A stretch of DNA of 34,951 nucleotides, from NCBI RefSeq assembly GCF_000718165.1, contig NZ_JOEY01000074.1, positions 1-34,951 of the forward strand. The letters are read 5' to 3'. The notes below the pieces were generated by a model. That model was given only the letters and a program-made list of their open reading frames with translations, made no database searches and was not told the origin of the DNA. The position numbers and the translations under genes were made by a program. Below, piece after piece: positions 32,911 to 34,951 of this stretch; the stretch's first letter is position 1; every line of letters begins with the position of its first letter. Source of the DNA: Streptomyces fulvoviolaceus (GTDB lineage: Bacteria > Actinomycetota > Actinomycetes > Streptomycetales > Streptomycetaceae).

Positions 32911-33256
32911 GTGGCACCCTGCACACTCTGCGGCGCCCGCTGGGTCCGCGATTGCCGACCGACGTCCCGACCACGCCCTACCCGGACCGGCACGGGCCAG
33001 GTCCTGCTCAACGTCTCCCTCAGCCACACCGCCGACGCAGCCCTGCGCCAGGCCGCACCAATCCTGGGACAGCGGCCCCAAGACGTGCTCCGCCAGCGCG
33101 CGGCCGCGCTCCTCGCCCGGGATGAGCAGGAACGGGCCCGGCGACTCGAAGAGCGGCTCACGAGCCTGCTCGCCCCACCACAGACCCGAAGAAGCCCTGA
33201 TCTGCCTGGCCGGTCTCCTGCACGACCGCCGGCATCACACGCCCACAGCGCCGTAA
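32911..33256 (+). pseudogene. Small unknown gene with an apparent frameshift
   Basis: From GTG 32911 the frame encodes CTLCGARWVRDC and then a helical, protein-like part (QVLLNVSLSHTADAALRQA, then RQRAAALLARDEQERARRLE). Near the CCCC run at 33173-33176 sensible sequence passes to the next frame, which reads PEEALICLAGLLHDRRHHTP and stops with TAA at 33254-33256, inside the loop of a terminator hairpin. The hairpin position supports that second frame as the true end. It may be a broken gene or a base-calling error; the family is unknown. Confidence 0.45.
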
Positions 33257-33265
33257 GGCGCTGTG
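33244..33265 (+). terminator. Hairpin terminator with the stop codon in its loop
   Basis: CACAGCGCC (33244-33252) and GGCGCTGTG (33257-33265) form a perfect 9-bp stem with a GTAA loop that contains the TAA stop of the preceding small gene. Confidence 0.7.
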
Positions 33266-33341
33266 CCAGGCAGCATCCCGCCATGGCAGCTGCAGGCGCC
33301 CCCGCCCCTTCTGTCCCTCTTTCTCTTTCACGGAGCCCTTG

Positions 33342-34919
33342 TTGCACACGCCCACCGACGAACAGGTCCACGCCGTCGACGCCTTCCGGGCCGGTCACCA
33401 TCTCGTCCTGCAGGCCGGCGCCGGAACGGGGAAGACAAGCACGCTCGGCCTGCTCGCCGCCAGCACCCTCAGCCGCGGCCGCTACCTCGCCTTCAACAAG
33501 GACATCGCACGGGATGCCGCCGCCCGCTTCCCCCGCACCGTGGTGTGCAAGACCGCCCACGCCACTGCCTACGCCACTCTCGGCCACCGCTACACCAGCC
33601 GGCTCAACAGCCCCCGCCAGCCCGCCTGGAAGACCGGCCAAGCACTCGGCGTCACCCGACCGGTCCGCATCGGCGATCACGAGATCAGCCCCAGGGCGCT
33701 CTCCCACACCGTGCTGCGCACCGTGACCCGCTACTGCCACTCCGCCGACCGCACCCTGGCCCGCCACCACGTGCCCTGCCTGCGCGGCCTGAACACGCCC
33801 GGCGAGCACGCTCAACTCGCCCACGAAATCCTGCCATTCGCCCTCAAGGCCTGGACCGACCTGCACAACCCGGAACGAGGTGTGGTCCGCTTCGAACACG
33901 ACCACTACCTGAAGATGTGGGCCCTGACCGAGCCGAGACTCGAAGCCGACTTCCTCTTCCTCGACGAAGCCCAGGACACCAACCCCGTCCTCGAGGAAGT
34001 CTTCGCCACCCAGCGCCGCCACGCCCAACTCGTGATGGTCGGCGACTCCGCCCAGGCCATCTACGGCTGGCGCGGCGCCCGCGACGTGATGACCGGCTTC
34101 GACGCCACTCCCCTCACCCTGACGCGTTCCTTCCGCTTCGGCCCGCTGATCGCCGAGGAAGCCAACCGGTGGCTCACCCTCGCCGACGCCCCCATCCGGC
34201 TGACCGGCACCGACACCATCGCGACCGGCGTCGGCGGTCTTGACCATCCCGATGCGGTGCTGTGCCGCACCAACATCGGCGCCATGGCCGAAGTCATGCG
34301 CCTGCTCGCCGCCGGCCACCGCGTCTCCCTCACCCGCGGAGGCCAGCAGCTGGCCGCACTCGCCCGCGCGGCCCGCGACCTCAAGGACGGCCGCCGCACC
34401 TCCCACCCCGAACTCGTCCTCTTCGCCTCCTGGGGCGAGCTGCAGGACTACGCCGCATACGACCCCGCCGGACGCGATCTGCAGCCCTTCGTCGACCTCG
34501 TCGACGCCCACGGCCCCGACGCCATCCTCACCGCCGTCGACCAACTCACCGACGAGACCCACGCCGACGTCACCGTCTCCACCGCCCACACCGCCAAAGG
34601 CCGCGAATGGCCCACCGTCCAGATCGGCAACGACTTCCCACCGCCCAAGGACACCGACCAGCACGACGCCCAAGGACACCCCGTCCCCGAACCCGTCAGC
34701 GACACCGACGCCCGCCTCGCCTACGTCGCCGTCACCCGCGCCCGCCACCACCTCGACCTCGGCGGCCTCACCTGGATCAACACACACCCCACCGCGCGAG
34801 AAGCGGTTCAAAACCCCCGGCCAAAGGCGTTGGACGATGTTCGAACTGACCGAGGGGCAATGCTCAAGACCTGTGGATCGGCTCTAGGTTGGACGCGAAG
34901 GGCGTACCTTCCCGAGTGA
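33342..34919 (+). CDS. UvrD/Rep-like superfamily 1 DNA helicase, about 525 aa
   Basis: Motifs of an SF1 helicase are in order: Q-motif TDEQVHAVDAF near the start, Walker A AGAGTGKTS (about 25-33), Walker B DEAQD (about 208-212), QAIYGWRGA (motif III), SFRFG (motif IV), VSTAHTAKGREWPTV (motif V) and AYVAVTRARHHL (motif VI). At ~525 residues it is shorter than full UvrD/PcrA (about 700), lacking much of the accessory subdomains. Start is TTG 33342 (or TTG 33339) with CGGAG upstream after a pyrimidine tract. The last ~35 codons, after TWINTHPTARE, lose the very high GC bias and look unrelated, so the original ending may have been replaced. It could serve replication, repair or transfer of the linear element. 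Confidence 0.88.
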   Translation: MHTPTDEQVHAVDAFRAGHHLVLQAGAGTGKTSTLGLLAASTLSRGRYLAFNKDIARDAAARFPRTVVCKTAHATAYATLGHRYTSRLNSPRQPAWKTGQALGVTRPVRIGDHEISPRALSHTVLRTVTRYCHSADRTLARHHVPCLRGLNTPGEHAQLAHEILPFALKAWTDLHNPERGVVRFEHDHYLKMWALTEPRLEADFLFLDEAQDTNPVLEEVFATQRRHAQLVMVGDSAQAIYGWRGARDVMTGFDATPLTLTRSFRFGPLIAEEANRWLTLADAPIRLTGTDTIATGVGGLDHPDAVLCRTNIGAMAEVMRLLAAGHRVSLTRGGQQLAALARAARDLKDGRRTSHPELVLFASWGELQDYAAYDPAGRDLQPFVDLVDAHGPDAILTAVDQLTDETHADVTVSTAHTAKGREWPTVQIGNDFPPPKDTDQHDAQGHPVPEPVSDTDARLAYVAVTRARHHLDLGGLTWINTHPTAREAVQNPRPKALDDVRTDRGAMLKTCGSALGWTRRAYLPE

Positions 34920-34951
34920 TCGATTGACTGGAATCGAGTAGGCCGACGTTG

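Noticed and set aside
1..34951. CRISPR arrays, rRNA genes and insertion sequences
   Set aside because: I saw no regularly spaced short repeats, no rRNA sequence and no transposase with flanking inverted repeats.

Overview
The sequence is very GC-rich, uses GTG/TTG starts and GGAGG-type ribosome sites, and carries Streptomyces-type linear-replicon genes. It looks like one end of a linear Streptomyces (or close relative) replicon, either a linear plasmid or a chromosome arm. The first ~310 bases are a run of GC palindromes with GCTGCGC-type loops and match the archetypal Streptomyces telomere, lacking only about the outermost 10 bases. A tap-tpg operon (telomere recruitment protein and terminal protein) lies at 26.3-29.2 kb on the minus strand. 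A telomere-linked helicase of the TtrA type is the second gene from the end.

Layout. 0-0.3 kb: telomere. 0.4-4.4 kb: two overlapping rightward genes, an unknown protein and the TtrA-like helicase. 4.9-6.3 kb: a double winged-helix protein and a small basic protein, closed by a strong terminator. 6.4-12.4 kb: genes that look like defence or stress genes (PIN-domain protein, AlbA_2/Schlafen-like protein, soluble Ser/Thr kinase, and a protein with an AbiJ-NTD3-like region plus a Vsr/DUF559-like nuclease). 12.6-15.2 kb: a tightly overlapping leftward operon (small membrane protein, ECF sigma factor, large alpha-helical protein, unknown protein). 15.7-16.7 kb: a replication-relaxation gene broken by a C-run frameshift. 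17.3-20.9 kb: an overlapping three-gene operon encoding a Trypco1 protein, a trypsin-like protease and a TPR-subtilase fusion, which is a candidate proteolytic cascade. 21-24.6 kb: small actinobacterial genes and a zinc-ribbon operon. 24.8-26.3 kb: a cassette between two copies of the tpg 3' end, holding a HEPN-like gene (RNxxxH) and, on the other strand, what reads as a circularly permuted tRNA. 26.3-29.2 kb: tpg and tap. 29.2-34.9 kb: a membrane protein, a Cys-rich protein divergent from an XRE regulator across 17-bp operator repeats, a DUF6083 protein, a small frameshifted gene and a UvrD-like helicase.

How it fits together. The telomere, Tap, Tpg and helicase genes form the end-maintenance machinery of a linear DNA. 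The rest is accessory cargo dominated by proteases, nucleases, a kinase and regulators. The two most unusual items are the Trypco1/trypsin/TPR-subtilase operon, whose last gene carries two TTA (bldA) codons and a sharp composition change between its domains, and the HEPN gene with an overlapping antisense permuted tRNA-like sequence. Functions given for both as systems are inference; the reading frames, motifs and base-pairing are directly visible.
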